The notes beneath the pieces are model-generated. The model did no database searches and had not been told where the DNA came from. It was given only the letters and a program-made list of their open reading frames with translations. Shown here one piece after another: positions 16,101 to 24,459 of a stretch of 64,000 nucleotides of DNA. The stretch is taken from positions 1 through 64,000 of the forward strand of contig CAKTBJ010000004.1 of NCBI GenBank assembly GCA_934533075.1. The letters run 5' to 3'. Position numbers and translations under genes: made by a program. Each line of letters opens with the position of its first letter. Position 1 is the first letter of the stretch. Source of the stretch: an uncultured Paracoccus sp. GTDB taxonomy: Bacteria; Pseudomonadota; Alphaproteobacteria; Rhodobacterales; Rhodobacteraceae.

Positions 16101-16790
16101 ATGAGTCCGGCAGAATCGCTTTTCATCGTTCAGCCGCCGTCGCTGGCGACTATGGTCGCCGATCGCCTGCGCATGGCGATCATCGACGGCGAGTTCGCGC
16201 TGGGCGAGAACATCTCGGAGGAACGGCTCTGCGCCGCCTTCGGCGTCAGCCGCTCGCCGGTCCGCGACGCGCTGAACGCGCTTCAGTTCACCGGGCTGGT
16301 CGAGGTCAGGCCCAAGCGCGGCAGCTTCGTCTTCAACCCCTCGGAGGCGGATGTCGCCATGCTGTGCGACTATCGCTTCCTGCTGGAGCGCGAGGCGGCG
16401 CTGATGGCGGTGCGGGTGGCGCGGGATGCCGTGGCCGAGGGGCTGAAGGCCGCAATCGGCGCGATGAGCGAGGCGCAGGCCCGCGACGACCGGCGCGCCT
16501 ATGGCCATGCGGATACCGCCTATCATCACGTCTTCTTCGAGCATTGCGGCAACGATCTGGTGCGCGAGGCCCATGCGCTGGCCGAGGCGCGCCTGGCGAC
16601 GCTGCGCACCCTGCTGACCGCGCCCTTCGACGAGCGCCGCAGGTCGGGCCTCAGCCAGCACCGGCAGATGGCCGACCAGCTTCTTTCGGGCGATCACGCC
16701 GGTTTCATCGCCTCGCTGCGGCTTCATGCCGACTGGAGCGACCGCCTGCCTGACGCCCTGATTTCGCAACGGAAAGGCCAGATGACATGA
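16101..16790 (+). CDS. GntR-family regulator, FCD type (229 aa)
   Basis: The probable repressor of cassette A. The winged helix-turn-helix occupies residues 15-75 (V-A-D-R-L-R-M-A-I-I-D-G-E-F...S-E-E-R-L...F-G-V-S-R-S-P-V-R-D-A-L), and an all-helical FCD ligand domain spans about 90-220, with Arg/Asp/His positions (D-T-A-Y-H-H) expected to bind metal and an organic acid. It sits 12 bases behind a perfect operator palindrome and its stop overlaps the lyase gene start (ATGA), so it is the first gene of the operon it presumably controls. Confidence 0.92.
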   Translation: MSPAESLFIVQPPSLATMVADRLRMAIIDGEFALGENISEERLCAAFGVSRSPVRDALNALQFTGLVEVRPKRGSFVFNPSEADVAMLCDYRFLLEREAALMAVRVARDAVAEGLKAAIGAMSEAQARDDRRAYGHADTAYHHVFFEHCGNDLVREAHALAEARLATLRTLLTAPFDERRRSGLSQHRQMADQLLSGDHAGFIASLRLHADWSDRLPDALISQRKGQMT

Positions 16791-17656
16791 TCGACCAGGC
16801 TTTGGCTCTGCGTGACCGGCTCGCCGGCGGGGGGATTGTCGCGGCGCCCGGCGCGGCGGATGCGCTGTCGGCGCGGCTGGTCGCGCAGGCGGGTTTCGAG
16901 GCCGTCTACATGACCGGCCTGGGCGCCACCGCCAGCCGGCTGGGCGCGCCCGATCTGGGCCTGCTGAGCCAGACCGAGATGGCCGATCAGGCCCGTGCGA
17001 TGGCCGCCGCCGCCGGGGTGCCGGTGATCGCCGATGCCGATACCGGCTATGGCGGCCCGCTGAACCTGCGCCGCGCCATCGACGACTATGCCCGCGCCGG
17101 CATCGCCGCCTTCCATGTCGAGGACCAGCAGATGCCCAAACGCTGCGGCCAGCTTTCCGGCGCGCGGCTGGTCCCGCCGGCCGAGGCCGAGGCGCGGCTG
17201 CGCGCCGCCGTCGCCGCCCGCGACGCCAGCGGTCGCGACATGCTGGTGATCGGCCGCACCGACGCGCTGGGCGTCGAGGGGATGGCAGCCGCGCTGGAGC
17301 GCGCGCGGCGCTATGCCGGGGCCGGCGTCGATCTGGTCTTCGTGGACGGCATCCGCACCGCCGAACAGGTCGAGCAGGTCGCCGAGGGCCTGCCCGGTCC
17401 CAAGGTCGTCAGCATCGTGGACGGCACCGATGCCGTGCGGCTGGGCCTGGACGAGTTGCAGCAGATGGGTTTCTCGGTCTGTCTGTTCGCGCTGACCACG
17501 CTGCTGGCCGGCCTGACCGGGCAGGCGGCGGCGCTGGAGCATCTGCTGCGCACCGGCCGGATCGCGGCGAATCCGCAGGGCTTCGACTATGCCCGATTCT
17601 CGCAGCTGGTCGATCTGGCCGGCCATCAGGGCTTCGCGCACGAGTTCGAGGCGTGA
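16787..17656 (+). CDS. Isocitrate lyase/PEP mutase-family carbon-carbon lyase A (289 aa)
   Basis: A TIM-barrel enzyme of the ICL/PEPM superfamily, whose members cleave 2-methylisocitrate, 2,3-dimethylmalate, oxaloacetate or similar acids next to a carboxylate. The metal/substrate loop DADTGYGG is at residues 83-90, and KRCG (118-121) carries the catalytic Cys120 of true lyases. Length is as expected. It is coupled to the GntR gene upstream and the SDR downstream, followed by a TRAP importer, so it probably cleaves an imported or oxidised hydroxy-diacid. A close paralogue lies at 29627-30484 in cassette B. Confidence 0.9.
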   Translation: MIDQALALRDRLAGGGIVAAPGAADALSARLVAQAGFEAVYMTGLGATASRLGAPDLGLLSQTEMADQARAMAAAAGVPVIADADTGYGGPLNLRRAIDDYARAGIAAFHVEDQQMPKRCGQLSGARLVPPAEAEARLRAAVAARDASGRDMLVIGRTDALGVEGMAAALERARRYAGAGVDLVFVDGIRTAEQVEQVAEGLPGPKVVSIVDGTDAVRLGLDELQQMGFSVCLFALTTLLAGLTGQAAALEHLLRTGRIAANPQGFDYARFSQLVDLAGHQGFAHEFEA

Positions 17657-18375
17657 GCGGCGCGGTCGTGCTGATCACCGGCGGCGCCGCCGGGATCGGC
17701 CTTGCCACCGCGCGCCGCGCGGTGGCGCAGGGCGCCGCGGTCTGGCTGTGGGACCGGGACGCGGCGGCGCTGGACGCCGCCCGCGCCGGGCTGGGACCGG
17801 CGGCGCGGACCCTCGCGGTCGACATATCCGACAGCGCGGCCGTGGCCGGGGCCGAGGCGGCGCTGGCCGATCTGCCGCCCACGCATCTGGTGAACAATGC
17901 CGGCATCCTCGGCCGCCGGATGGCGCTGGACGACATGGACGCGGCCGAGATCGACCGGGCGCTGTCGATCAACATCAAGGGGGCGCTGCTGGTGACGGCC
18001 GCCTTCCTGCGCGCCCGCGCGGCGCATCCGCAGGCGGCGATCGTCAACATGTCCTCGATCGCCGGGACGAACGGGGGCGCGCCGGGCCATGCGGTCTATG
18101 GCGCGACGAAGGGGGCGCTGCTGGCGCTGACCGCGGCGATGGCGCGCGACCTCGCGCCGGCCGTCCGGGTCAACGCGCTGGCGCCGGGCATCATCGACAC
18201 GGACATCCAGAAGGATGTCTTCGCCGACCGCACCGCGCTGCATGCCACCGCCGACGGCATCCCGCTGGGCCGGGTCGGTTCGCCGGACGAGGTGGCCGAG
18301 GCCGCCGCATGGCTGCTGTTCGGCGCCCCTTACGTAACGGGAGAAATCATTCGCGTCGGAGGAGGGCGTAGATGA
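17653..18375 (+). CDS. Short-chain dehydrogenase/reductase A (240 aa)
   Basis: A classical SDR oxidising or reducing a hydroxyl/ketone with NAD(P). The cofactor motif is TGGAAGIG (9-16), N-N-A-G is at 81-84, and the catalytic serine near 134 is followed by Y149-x-x-x-K153 (YGATK). The GTG start at 17653 overlaps the lyase stop. It resembles the cassette-B SDR, sharing N-N-A-G-x-x-G-R-R-M and A-P-G-I-I-D-T-x-I-Q, so both probably act on related substrates, feeding or following the paired lyase. The C-terminus is short but complete (V-G-G-G-R-R). Confidence 0.9.
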   Translation: MSGAVVLITGGAAGIGLATARRAVAQGAAVWLWDRDAAALDAARAGLGPAARTLAVDISDSAAVAGAEAALADLPPTHLVNNAGILGRRMALDDMDAAEIDRALSINIKGALLVTAAFLRARAAHPQAAIVNMSSIAGTNGGAPGHAVYGATKGALLALTAAMARDLAPAVRVNALAPGIIDTDIQKDVFADRTALHATADGIPLGRVGSPDEVAEAAAWLLFGAPYVTGEIIRVGGGRR

Positions 18376-18806
18376 AACGACTGGATAGACTGATCTTCCA
18401 TGCCATCGACCTGGCGATGGTGCTGCTTCTGGCCGCGATGACCGTCATGGTCTTTGCCAATGTCGTCCTGCGCTACGGCTTCGGCTCGGGCATCGACCTG
18501 TCCGAGGAGCTGTCGCGCTTCTGTTTCGTCTGGCTGATCTTCCTGGGTTCGATCTCGGCCATGCGGCGCAACCTGCACATGGGCTTCGACATGGTGGTGA
18601 CGACGGCCCGGCCGGGCGTCCGCCGGGTGCTGCTGACGCTTGCGAACGGGCTGGTGCTGGCCTGCTGCGCGGTGCTGCTGTTCGGCACGCTGAAGCAATG
18701 GCATATCAACGCCACCAATATCGCCCCGGTCACCGGCATGCCGATGAGCTGGCTGTTCGGCATCCTGGTTCCGGCCAGCCTCGGCATCGGCGTCATGGCG
18801 GCCTAG
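18372..18806 (+). CDS. TRAP small permease (DctQ type), truncated by an amber codon
   Basis: The small membrane subunit of cassette A's TRAP importer: four hydrophobic helices and the motifs L-S-E-E-L-S-R-F-x-F-V-W-L and N-L-H-M-G-F-D. After 144 codons an in-frame TAG (18804-18806) stops it, yet the same frame continues with 22 sensible residues (RMVGYATGRLTDAPRP...) to a TGA at 18873-18875 that overlaps the dctM start in the usual ATGA fashion. The ancestral gene therefore ran to 18875, and the amber removes only the cytoplasmic tail. All four helices remain, so activity may survive. Sequencing error is an alternative. Confidence 0.85.
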   Translation: MKRLDRLIFHAIDLAMVLLLAAMTVMVFANVVLRYGFGSGIDLSEELSRFCFVWLIFLGSISAMRRNLHMGFDMVVTTARPGVRRVLLTLANGLVLACCAVLLFGTLKQWHINATNIAPVTGMPMSWLFGILVPASLGIGVMAA

Positions 18807-18871
18807 CGGATGGTCGGCTATGCGACGGGCCGGCTCACCGATGCGCCCCGGCCGGTGGGGGAACTGCACGA

Positions 18872-20149
18872 ATGAGCCTGATCATCTTTCTGGCCGTGCT
18901 GGGTGCGGCCATGTCGGTCGGCGTGCCCATCGCCTTCGCGCTGATCCTGTGCGCGATGGCGATGGGGGTCACGCTGGACATGTTCGACCCGCAGATCATC
19001 TCGCAGCGCCTGATCGTGGGCGCGAACAGCTTCACGCTGCTGGCGATTCCCTTCTTCCTGCTGGCGGGCGAGTTGATGAATGCCGGCGGCATGTCGCGCC
19101 GCATCGTGGCCTTCGCCATCTCGCTGGCCGGGCACCTGCGCGGCGGGCTGGGCGTGGTGGCGATCTTCGCCGCGATCATCCTCGCCTCGCTGTCCGGCTC
19201 GGCGGCGGCGGATACGGCGGCGCTGGTCACCATGCTGCTGCCGATGATGCGGGGCGCCGGCCATGACGAGGCGCGCTCGGTCGGGCTGCTGGCCTCGGGC
19301 GGGATCATCGCGCCGATCATCCCGCCCTCGATCGCCTATATCATCTTCGGCGTGGCGACGAACCTGTCGATCAGCCAGCTTTTCATGGCCGGCATCGTGC
19401 CCGGCATCATGATGGGCCTCGGCGCGCTGGTGGCCTGGATGATCGTCTCGCGGATGGACGACGTGAAGCCGCTGCCGCGCGCCTCCTGGCGCCAACGCTG
19501 GGCCGCCACGCGCGAAGCGGTCTGGGCGCTGGGCCTGCCGGTCATCATCCTGGGCGGCATCCGCTTCGGCATCGTCACCCCGACCGAGGCGGCGGTGGTG
19601 GCGGTGGTCTATGCGCTGTTCGTGGGCATGGTGGTCTATGGCGAGCTGAAGGTCTCGCATCTGTTCGCGGTGTTCCGCAGCGCGGCCACCACCACCTCGG
19701 TGGTGATGCTGCTGGCGGCGGCGGCGCTGGCCACGGCCTGGTTCATCTCGATCGCCGACCTGTCGGGCATCGTGCTGGGCCTGGTGGAGCCGCTGATCGA
19801 CCATCCCAAGCTGCTGCTGGTGGTGATCATGCTGCTGATCATCGCCATCGGCACCGCGCTGGACATGGGGCCGACGATCCTGATCCTCGCCCCGGTTCTG
19901 CTGCCGGTGGTCAAGGAGGCGGGGATCGACCCGATCTATTTCGGTGTCCTCTTCGTCATCAACTGCGCCATCGGGCTGGTGACGCCGCCGGTGGGCATCG
20001 CGCTGTCGGTGGCCTCCGGGGTCTCGGGCGTGCCGATGCACCGTGCCGCGATGGGGGCGCTGCCCTTCATGATCGCGCAGATCTCGGTGCTGTTCCTGCT
20101 GGTCCTGTTCCCGCAATTCGTCCTGTGGCCGATGGAGTGGCTGCGGTGA
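18872..20149 (+). CDS. TRAP large permease, DctM type (425 aa)
   Basis: The large membrane subunit of cassette A's TRAP importer, with about 12 hydrophobic helices and family stretches such as S-G-S-A-A-A-D-T-A-A-L, I-I-P-P-S-I-A and L-V-T-P-P-V-G-I. The ATG at 18872 is the family start; the frame is open further upstream only as an overlap of the Q gene. The binding-protein gene follows after 44 bases, giving the order Q-M-P. Confidence 0.93.
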   Translation: MSLIIFLAVLGAAMSVGVPIAFALILCAMAMGVTLDMFDPQIISQRLIVGANSFTLLAIPFFLLAGELMNAGGMSRRIVAFAISLAGHLRGGLGVVAIFAAIILASLSGSAAADTAALVTMLLPMMRGAGHDEARSVGLLASGGIIAPIIPPSIAYIIFGVATNLSISQLFMAGIVPGIMMGLGALVAWMIVSRMDDVKPLPRASWRQRWAATREAVWALGLPVIILGGIRFGIVTPTEAAVVAVVYALFVGMVVYGELKVSHLFAVFRSAATTTSVVMLLAAAALATAWFISIADLSGIVLGLVEPLIDHPKLLLVVIMLLIIAIGTALDMGPTILILAPVLLPVVKEAGIDPIYFGVLFVINCAIGLVTPPVGIALSVASGVSGVPMHRAAMGALPFMIAQISVLFLLVLFPQFVLWPMEWLR

Positions 20150-20193
20150 CCGGATACCCTGAAAATCGCAACCTCCCGGGAGGAGAAAACACG

Positions 20194-21204
20194 ATGAAGC
20201 GAACCCTGACCGCCCTGCTGGGCAGCGCGCTGGCGCTGGCCTCGCTGGCCGCCCCGGCCAGTGCCGAGTTCGGCCGCCATACCTTCAAGGTCTCGAACGG
20301 TGCGGCCGCCGATCACCCGGTTTCGGCCGGCGTGAACGGCATGTCCGCCTGCATGGAGGCCGGCAGCGACGGCAGCATGAAGCTGCGCGGCTTCTATAAC
20401 GGCGAGTTGGGCGACGATGCCGAGGCCACGCAATCCGTCCGCTCCGGTTCCATCGAGATGGTGGTGACCGGCGCGGCGGCCATCGGCGGCATCGAACCCG
20501 CCATGTCGGCCTTCGAGCTGCCCTTCCTGTTCGACTCGGATGCCGAGGTCGATGCGATCATGTCCGGTCCCTATTTCGACCATGTGGCGGCCAAGATGCC
20601 GGCGCATGGGCTGGTGCTGCTGTCGATCTGGGAGAACGGCTTCCGCAACTCGACCAACAACAAGCATGCGATCACCCGGCCGGAGGATTTCTCGGGCCTG
20701 AACTTCCGGGTCATGCAGAACCCGATCTTCCTCGACACCTTCCGCCGGCTGGGCGCGAACCCGGTGCCGATGGCCTTCGGCGAGGTGTTCACCGCGCTGG
20801 AGACCGGCGCCGTCGACGGGCAGGAGAACCCGCTGCCGCTGATCCAGGCCAGCCGCTTCTATGAGGTGCAGAAATATCTGACCCTGACCCGGCACGCCTA
20901 TTCGCCGACGCCGGTGCTGATCTCGAAGCAGGTCTGGGACAGGCTGAACCCGGAGGAGCAGGAACTGGTGCAGACCTGTGCCGAGGAGGGCCGGACCTTG
21001 CAGATCGAGCGTTCGCGCGCCGCCGTCGAGGAGGCTCTGGCGGAACTCAGGGAGCATGGCATGGAGGTTTCCGAACTCAGCGCCGAGGAAACCACCCGGC
21101 TGCGCGAGCTGGTCGCCCCGGTCTATGAGGCCGCGATCCCTGCCGTCGGCCAGGAGAATTACGACCTGCTGACCGCCGAGCTGAACAAGCTGCGCGGGAA
21201 CTGA
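20194..21204 (+). CDS. TRAP substrate-binding protein, DctP type (336 aa)
   Basis: The periplasmic receptor of cassette A's TRAP importer. The signal peptide is about 24 residues (hydrophobic A/L core, ending S-A-E). The mature protein shows the DctP pattern, including F-R-V-M-Q-N-P-I-F (the arginine that normally binds a substrate carboxylate) and F-G-E-V-F-T-A-L-E-T-G-A-V-D-G-Q-E-N-P. The ligand is thus probably a carboxylic acid. GGGAGGAG precedes the ATG, and a 13-bp GC hairpin follows the stop. Confidence 0.93.
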   Translation: MKRTLTALLGSALALASLAAPASAEFGRHTFKVSNGAAADHPVSAGVNGMSACMEAGSDGSMKLRGFYNGELGDDAEATQSVRSGSIEMVVTGAAAIGGIEPAMSAFELPFLFDSDAEVDAIMSGPYFDHVAAKMPAHGLVLLSIWENGFRNSTNNKHAITRPEDFSGLNFRVMQNPIFLDTFRRLGANPVPMAFGEVFTALETGAVDGQENPLPLIQASRFYEVQKYLTLTRHAYSPTPVLISKQVWDRLNPEEQELVQTCAEEGRTLQIERSRAAVEEALAELREHGMEVSELSAEETTRLRELVAPVYEAAIPAVGQENYDLLTAELNKLRGN

Positions 21205-21216
21205 GCCGCGCGTCCC

Positions 21217-21249
21217 GCGGCGCGGCGGGCAACGGTCCCGCCGCGCCGC
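21217..21249 (+). terminator. 13-bp GC hairpin after the TRAP binding-protein gene
   Basis: The arm GCGGCGCGGCGGG (21217-21229) pairs perfectly with CCCGCCGCGCCGC (21237-21249) around a 7-base loop, followed by a pyrimidine run (CTTCCTTCC) rather than pure T. It lies between dctP and the flavoprotein gene and may attenuate transcription or stabilise the upstream mRNA. Confidence 0.6.
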
Positions 21250-21273
21250 CTTCCTTCCACCAAAGGTCCGACC

Positions 21274-22683
21274 ATGCCCGCCCAGCCCGATGCCTGCCTT
21301 GCCGCCCTTGCGCAGGTCCTTCCCCCCGCCGCCCTGCTGACCGGCGCGGACATTCCCCTGCGCAACCTTCAGGATACCAGCTATCTGCCGCCCGAGACCC
21401 CTCTGGCGGTCCTGCGCCCCGACACGCCGCAGGGTGTGGCCGAGGCGATGCGGATCTGCGCGGCGCATGGCGTGCCGGTGGTGCCGCAGGGCGGGCTGAC
21501 CGGGCTTGCCGGCGGCGCCCATCCCGTCGCCGGTGCGGTGATGCTGTCGCTGGAGCGGCTGCACGGCATCGAGGAGATCGACCCCGCCGCCTCGACGATG
21601 ACGGTGCGGGCCGGCACGCCGCTGGAGGTGATCCAGCGCGCCGCCGACGAGGCCGGCTTCTTCATCCCGCTGGACCTCGGTGCGCGCGGCTCGTGCCAGA
21701 TCGGCGGCAATCTGGGCACCAATGCCGGCGGCAACCGCGTCATCCGCTACGGCATGGCGCGCGAGATGGTGCTGGGGCTGGAATATGTCCTGCCCGACGG
21801 CACGCTGGTCACCAGCCTGAACAAGATGATCAAGAACAATGCCGGTTATGACCTCAAGCAGCTGTTCATCGGCTCCGAGGGCACGCTGGGCATCGTCACC
21901 CGCGCCGTGCTGCGCATGCAGCCGAAGCCCGGCTGCGTGAATGCCGCGCTGTGCGGGCTGGACAGCTATGGCGATGTGGTCGCGCTGCTGGGCGCGGCGC
22001 GGCGCGGGCTTGGCCCGATGCTCTCGGCCTTCGAAGGGATGTGGCCGGATTACTGGCACGAGGCGACGGTGACGGTGGGCGTGCGCTCGCCCCTTGCCGG
22101 GCAGCACGGCTTTTACGTGCTGATCGAGGCGCAGGGCCTGGACGACGCCATCGACGGTCCCCGCTTCCAGGCCTGGATCGAGGCGCAGTTCGAGGCCGGG
22201 GTGATCGCGGACGCGGCCGTGTCGCAAAGCATGGGCGACGTGGCGGGTTTCTGGGCGACGCGCGACGCCTGTTCGGAATTCGGCAGCCGACTCGGCCCGC
22301 ATGTCGCCTTCGACATCGGCCTGCCGGTGGCGCGGATGGACGAATTCACCATCGCCTGCCGCGCCCGGCTGGCCGAACGGGTACCGGATGCCTTCTCGGT
22401 CTATTACGGCCATATCGGCGACGGCAACCTGCATCTGGTCGCCCTGTCGCGCGGCGCCGCGTCCCAGCCGATGGCGGAGATTTCCGCCGCCGTCTACGAG
22501 ACCGTGCGGGCCTTCGGCGGCACCGTCTCGGCCGAGCACGGCATCGGCATCCTCAAGAAGACATATCTGGGCTATACCCGCACGGAAGCGGAGATCGCCC
22601 TGATGCGCCGGCTGAAGCGGGCGCTGGACCCGCAAGGCATCCTGAACCCCGGCAAGGTATTCGACACGGAGACCACGGAATGA
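21274..22683 (+). CDS. FAD-linked 2-hydroxyacid dehydrogenase, GlcD/D-lactate type (469 aa)
   Basis: An FAD enzyme oxidising a D-2-hydroxy acid (glycolate, lactate or 2-hydroxyglutarate-like) to the 2-oxo acid. A PCMH-type FAD-binding domain spans about residues 45-220 (P-Q-G-G-L-T-G-L-A-G-G, then I-G-G-N-L-G-T-N-A-G-G and G-S-E-G-T-L-G-I). The cap domain ends with the signature Y-Y-G-H-I-G-D-G-N-L-H and S-A-E-H-G-I-G. The stop overlaps the start of the aldolase gene, suggesting the product 2-oxo acid or a derivative is cleaved next. The exact substrate is not set by sequence. Confidence 0.9.
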   Translation: MPAQPDACLAALAQVLPPAALLTGADIPLRNLQDTSYLPPETPLAVLRPDTPQGVAEAMRICAAHGVPVVPQGGLTGLAGGAHPVAGAVMLSLERLHGIEEIDPAASTMTVRAGTPLEVIQRAADEAGFFIPLDLGARGSCQIGGNLGTNAGGNRVIRYGMAREMVLGLEYVLPDGTLVTSLNKMIKNNAGYDLKQLFIGSEGTLGIVTRAVLRMQPKPGCVNAALCGLDSYGDVVALLGAARRGLGPMLSAFEGMWPDYWHEATVTVGVRSPLAGQHGFYVLIEAQGLDDAIDGPRFQAWIEAQFEAGVIADAAVSQSMGDVAGFWATRDACSEFGSRLGPHVAFDIGLPVARMDEFTIACRARLAERVPDAFSVYYGHIGDGNLHLVALSRGAASQPMAEISAAVYETVRAFGGTVSAEHGIGILKKTYLGYTRTEAEIALMRRLKRALDPQGILNPGKVFDTETTE

Positions 22684-23465
22684 ACCGTCTGAAACAACGC
22701 ATCGACGCGGGCGAGCAGGTCGCCGCCGCCTGGGTCGAACTGGGCAATCCCGACATCGCGGAAATCATGGTCCGCCACGGCTGGACCACGCTGGTCATCG
22801 ACGGCGAGCATGGCGTCGGCGACCTGGACGACTGGGTGGCCGTCGCCCGCGCCGCCGAGGCCGCCGGGGCGGATGTGGTGCTGCGGGTGCCCGACGGCTC
22901 GGACACCATGCTGAAGCGGGTGCTGGACCGGGGTTTCCGCTCGCTGATCGTGCCGATGGTGAACACGGCCGAACAGGCCCGCGCCATCGTCGCCTCCTGC
23001 CGCTATCCCGGCCTTGGCCGGCGCGGCTATGCGGCGCCCATCGTGCGCGCCTCGGACTGGGGCGCGCGTCCGGGCTATGCCCGCGACGAGGCGGCGGGCG
23101 AATTGCTGCTGATGCTGCAATGCGAGCATGTCGAGGCGGTCGAGAACCTGCCGGAGATCGCCGCCGTCGACGGGGTGGACATGATCTTCATCGGCCCGAA
23201 CGACCTTGCCGGCTCGATCGACCATCTGGAGCGGATGCAGGAGGCCGCGCCGCAGGACCTGCTGCGCCGGATCGAGGCCGGGGCGGTGGCGGCGGGCAAG
23301 CCGCTGGCCACGATCCTGGGCGCGGGACGCGGCTGGGCCGAGCTGCGCGCGCTCGACTATCGCTTCATGATCGGCCCGAACGACATCTCGCTGCTGATCG
23401 CCGGCGCCCGCGCGGCGGCGGCGGAGCGCGACGAGGCCGTGGCGGCTCCCGCGCGCGGCTATTGA
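22680..23465 (+). CDS. HpcH/HpaI-family aldolase (261 aa)
   Basis: A class II, metal-dependent aldolase of the HpcH family, cleaving a 4-hydroxy-2-oxo acid to pyruvate (or glyoxylate) plus an aldehyde. The motifs are visible: W-V-E-L-G-N-P near the start, D-G-E-H-G (residues 41-45), the catalytic-arginine region V-L-R-V-P, Q-C-E-H-V-E-A-V-E-N with a metal-ligand glutamate, and F-I-G-P-N-D-L-A-G-S with a metal-ligand aspartate. The ATG at 22680 overlaps the flavoprotein stop. It is the last gene of cassette A, convergent with the next GntR gene. Confidence 0.9.
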   Translation: MNRLKQRIDAGEQVAAAWVELGNPDIAEIMVRHGWTTLVIDGEHGVGDLDDWVAVARAAEAAGADVVLRVPDGSDTMLKRVLDRGFRSLIVPMVNTAEQARAIVASCRYPGLGRRGYAAPIVRASDWGARPGYARDEAAGELLLMLQCEHVEAVENLPEIAAVDGVDMIFIGPNDLAGSIDHLERMQEAAPQDLLRRIEAGAVAAGKPLATILGAGRGWAELRALDYRFMIGPNDISLLIAGARAAAAERDEAVAAPARGY

Positions 23466-23478
23466 AGCTGGGCGAGGG

Positions 23479-23551
23479 CCGGCGGGACGCCTTGCCCCGC
23501 CGGTCCCCGTCGCGCGGTCGGCCGGGGCGCGGGCGCCGTGCGAAAGGCGCC
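23479..23551. terminator. Hairpin region between convergent genes
   Basis: CCGGCGGG (23479-23486) pairs with CCCGCCGG (23496-23503) around 9 bases, and GGCGCC repeats at 23532-23537 and 23546-23551 around 8 bases. Two stable hairpins lie between the convergent aldolase and GntR genes, probably ending transcription from both sides. No T-tract is seen. Confidence 0.5.
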
Positions 23552-23571
23552 GTGCCGATCCCTCCCGCCCG

Positions 23572-24297
23572 CTACTTGCGCAACAGGCTGAAGCTGAAAT
23601 GGCTGCCGCGATGATAGCATTGCGCGACCAGAACCGGCAGGCCGTCGATGGTCAGGCAGGTCTCGGAAATGGCCAGCGCCGGGCCGAAGTCGCGCAGGTC
23701 GTGGCGCGCCATCACCTCCTCGGGCAGCATCGTGGCGCGGACATGGGCGCGCGACATGCGCGGGCGGACGCCATAGGCATCCAGCCGGTCCAGCAGCGAG
23801 CCGGACCAGTCCACATCGAAGATGCGGTCCCCGATCAGGTCGCGTCGGATCAGGTCGATGCTGTAGACCACCGGCAGGCGGTCATGCAGGCGCAGCCGTT
23901 CCAGTCGGATCACCGTCTGCCCCGGAGGCAGCCCCAGTTCCGCCGCCGCATCCTCGGGCGGCGGTATTTCGGCCACCGACAGGATCACCGTTTCCAGCGA
24001 ATAGCCGAGATTCCCCGCCATGTCGCGGATGCTCTCGAAGGCGGTGATCGGCCGGTCCATATGCAGCGAGCCGGCGGCGGTCAGATAGCGCCCGCGCCCG
24101 TGGACGCTGCGGATGATGCCGTCCTGTTCCAGCAGCCGCAGCGCCTCGCGGATGGTCGCGCGCGAGCCGCCCAGACGGGCCTTCAACGCGGCTTCGGTGG
24201 GGATCTGGTCGCCGGGCCGGAGGTCGCCGCCGCCGATCAGGTCCAGAATGCCCCGGTGCAGTTCCTCGATCACCTTCTGGCGCGGTGCGGGGGGCAT
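23572..24297 (-). CDS. GntR-family regulator, HutC/UTRA type (241 aa)
   Basis: The probable repressor of the adjacent SIS/PfkB pair. It has a winged helix-turn-helix at about residues 5-75 (D-Q-I-P-T-E-A-A-L...R-A-T-I-R-E-A-L) and a UTRA ligand domain from 90 to 235 that in relatives binds sugar phosphates or amino sugars. The start is set at 24297 because GAGG lies 7 bases upstream, whereas in-frame ATGs at 24348 and 24339 lack a ribosome-binding site and would place an operator-like site inside the coding region. It is divergent from the enzyme genes, with two similar palindromic sites between them. Confidence 0.88.
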   Translation of the reverse strand: MPPAPRQKVIEELHRGILDLIGGGDLRPGDQIPTEAALKARLGGSRATIREALRLLEQDGIIRSVHGRGRYLTAAGSLHMDRPITAFESIRDMAGNLGYSLETVILSVAEIPPPEDAAAELGLPPGQTVIRLERLRLHDRLPVVYSIDLIRRDLIGDRIFDVDWSGSLLDRLDAYGVRPRMSRAHVRATMLPEEVMARHDLRDFGPALAISETCLTIDGLPVLVAQCYHRGSHFSFSLLRK

Positions 24298-24327
24298 CTG
24301 GAAACCTCGCGTTGACGGATCTCTCCG

Positions 24328-24340
24328 GTTGTCTGACATG
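24328..24340. promoter_or_regulatory. Operator-like site 1 (GTTGTCTGACATG)
   Basis: GTTGTC-T-GACATG is a near-perfect inverted repeat (5 of 6 pairs) and nearly identical to the site at 24426-24438. It lies 31 bases upstream of the chosen GntR start, fitting autoregulation by the UTRA-type repressor. Confidence 0.6.
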
Positions 24341-24425
24341 AAAGACATGCGCAGGCAATCGGCAAGGCGGCAGAAGTGGGGTTTCTGGCGAATCGTCTTG
24401 ACATGGCGCCGCCGCTCGGCAATTG

Positions 24426-24438
24426 GTTGTCTGACAAC
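24426..24438. promoter_or_regulatory. Operator-like site 2 (GTTGTCTGACAAC)
   Basis: A perfect 6-bp inverted repeat, GTTGTC and GACAAC, around one T. A TTGACA -35 candidate lies at 24398-24403, so the site falls at or just after the -10 of the SIS-gene promoter, a repressing position. The start codon is at 24460. Confidence 0.65.
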
Positions 24439-24459
24439 TCATCCGGTGAGAAACGCGAC

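Noticed and set aside
19936..22635. Minus-strand open frame of about 900 codons across dctM, dctP and the flavoprotein gene
   Set aside because: Spans several opposite-strand genes with confirmed motifs; no conserved domain is visible; a GC-driven artefact.
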